This document shows positions 14,377-15,010 of a stretch of 15,010 nucleotides of DNA, piece after piece (position 1 is the first letter of the stretch; each line of letters begins with the position of its first letter). The notes under the pieces were generated by a model, which saw only the letters and a list, made by a program, of their open reading frames with translations, did no database searches and had not been told where the DNA came from. Source of the stretch: Chrysiogenales bacterium (GTDB lineage: Bacteria; Acidobacteriota; Aminicenantia; UBA2199); assembly GCA_004525465.1 (NCBI GenBank), contig SPCN01000026.1, forward strand, positions 1-15,010. Direction: 5' to 3'. The translations under genes were made by a program, and so were the position numbers.

Positions 14377-15010
14377 ACTGTCTTCACGGGTAAACACAAT
14401 GATCAGCTCCCCGACCCTGAAGCTGCTGCAGATCAAAAAACAGCTGCAGACCCAGGGCAAGGTGATCCTTGATTTTGGTGCCGGTGAACCCGATTTCTCC
14501 ACACCGGAGAACATCAAAGAGGCCGGCACGGCCGCCATCAGGAACAACTTCACCAAATACACGCCCACCTCCGGGATCGCCGAATTGAAAAAAGCCATCC
14601 AGGATTCCTATCAGGCCGAGCAGGCATATGCCGCCAAGGACAGCCAGATCGTGGTTTCGCCCGGCAGCAAATACGGCCTTTTCCTCCTGCTGCAGGCCAT
14701 TGTCGATCCCGGGGACGAAGTGATCGTTCCCCTTCCCTTTTGGGTTTCGTATCCTGAAATGGTAAAATTCTGCGGCGGCCGGGTTGTCTTCGCTGATCAC
14801 CTGCAACCCGACCGGCTTTTTGAACTGACCGCTGCTTCTTATATTTCCCGGTGCAGCGCCAAAACAAAGGCCGTGATCGTAAATTCGCCTTCCAATCCCA
14901 CCGGCAAGATCATGGACAGCGAAGAGTTGGGAAAATTGATCGATTATTTTTACAAAAAAAACATCCTGATCATCATCGATGACTGTTATCGAAAAATCAT
15001 TTACACCTCC
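14369..15010 (+). CDS. PLP-dependent class I aminotransferase (3' partial)
   Basis: The first 214 codons of a fold-type I aminotransferase, running off the window end with no stop. The N-terminal part matches aspartate/aromatic aminotransferases of the AspB-like group: GAGEPDFSTPENI at 37-49, YTPTSGIAELKKAI at 64-77, FWVSYPEM at 124-131 (cofactor ring-stacking region), and NSPSNPTG at 172-179 with the conserved Asn that contacts the cofactor. The PLP-binding lysine lies beyond the end. At 204-207 the sequence is DDCY where most relatives have DE(I/L/A)Y; the Asp pairing with the PLP nitrogen and the Tyr are kept. The start has GGAGGA at a good distance and overlaps the gmhA-like gene by 8 bases, so it is third in the plsC operon. 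Likely reaction: transfer of an amino group between aspartate (or another amino acid) and 2-oxoglutarate. Exact substrate undetermined. Confidence 0.88.
   Translation, partial: MIELSSRVNTMISSPTLKLLQIKKQLQTQGKVILDFGAGEPDFSTPENIKEAGTAAIRNNFTKYTPTSGIAELKKAIQDSYQAEQAYAAKDSQIVVSPGSKYGLFLLLQAIVDPGDEVIVPLPFWVSYPEMVKFCGGRVVFADHLQPDRLFELTAASYISRCSAKTKAVIVNSPSNPTGKIMDSEELGKLIDYFYKKNILIIIDDCYRKIIYTS

Noticed and set aside
1..15010. Defence island, phage, transposon or CRISPR content
   Set aside because: No nuclease/methylase defence genes, integrase, transposase, terminal repeats or repeat-spacer pattern were seen; the genes are metabolic, envelope and signalling types.

Overview
The window (15,010 bp, moderately GC-rich, densely coding, almost no intergenic space) looks like chromosomal DNA of a Gram-negative bacterium: it carries a GmhA-like heptose-precursor isomerase, a PlsC acyltransferase, exported peptidases with cleavable signal peptides and a large envelope-spanning sensor kinase. 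Shine-Dalgarno sites of AGGAGG/AAGGAGA type precede many genes. The mix (M14 metallopeptidase pairs with Asp-rich loops, a multi-PAS hybrid kinase) would fit Aminicenantes/Acidobacteriota-like lineages, but this is an impression from gene content, not a demonstrated placement. No mobile element, CRISPR array, tRNA or rRNA was seen, and no stretch over 300 bp lacks a gene.

Layout. (1) 1-2612, plus strand: a rhomboid intramembrane protease cut by the window start, a RidA deaminase, then two ABC ATPases of the peptide/nickel (Opp/Dpp/Nik) class with stop and start overlapping; no permease or binding protein is present. (2) 2659-6458, minus strand, convergent to the first block: a translationally coupled pair of exported M14 zinc-carboxypeptidase homologues. 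The downstream one keeps the full catalytic set. The upstream one has lost every zinc ligand, the substrate-binding Arg and the catalytic Glu, so it is a predicted pseudopeptidase. (3) 6572-11477, minus strand: a small membrane-anchored protein of unknown function, a 1166-residue hybrid sensor kinase (periplasmic sensor, three PAS domains, HisKA, HATPase, receiver) and a TIM-barrel sugar isomerase/epimerase-like protein whose start overlaps the kinase stop. A promoter-like sequence precedes the first of these. (4) 11593-12948, minus strand: hexameric glutamate dehydrogenase, with its own promoter-like sequence and a 12-bp-stem intrinsic terminator that separates it from block 3. (5) 13083-15010, plus strand, divergent from gdhA: PlsC acyltransferase, GmhA-like SIS isomerase and a class I aminotransferase that runs off the window end, joined by short overlaps and so probably one operon.

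Working picture. Blocks 2 and 5 concern envelope and peptide turnover, block 1 could import peptide-like or metal-chelate substrates, and gdhA and ridA act in amino-nitrogen metabolism. The most unusual item is the coupled active/inactive M14 pair with shared Asp-rich, calcium-loop-like insertions. Most of the rest is recognisable housekeeping or signalling content.
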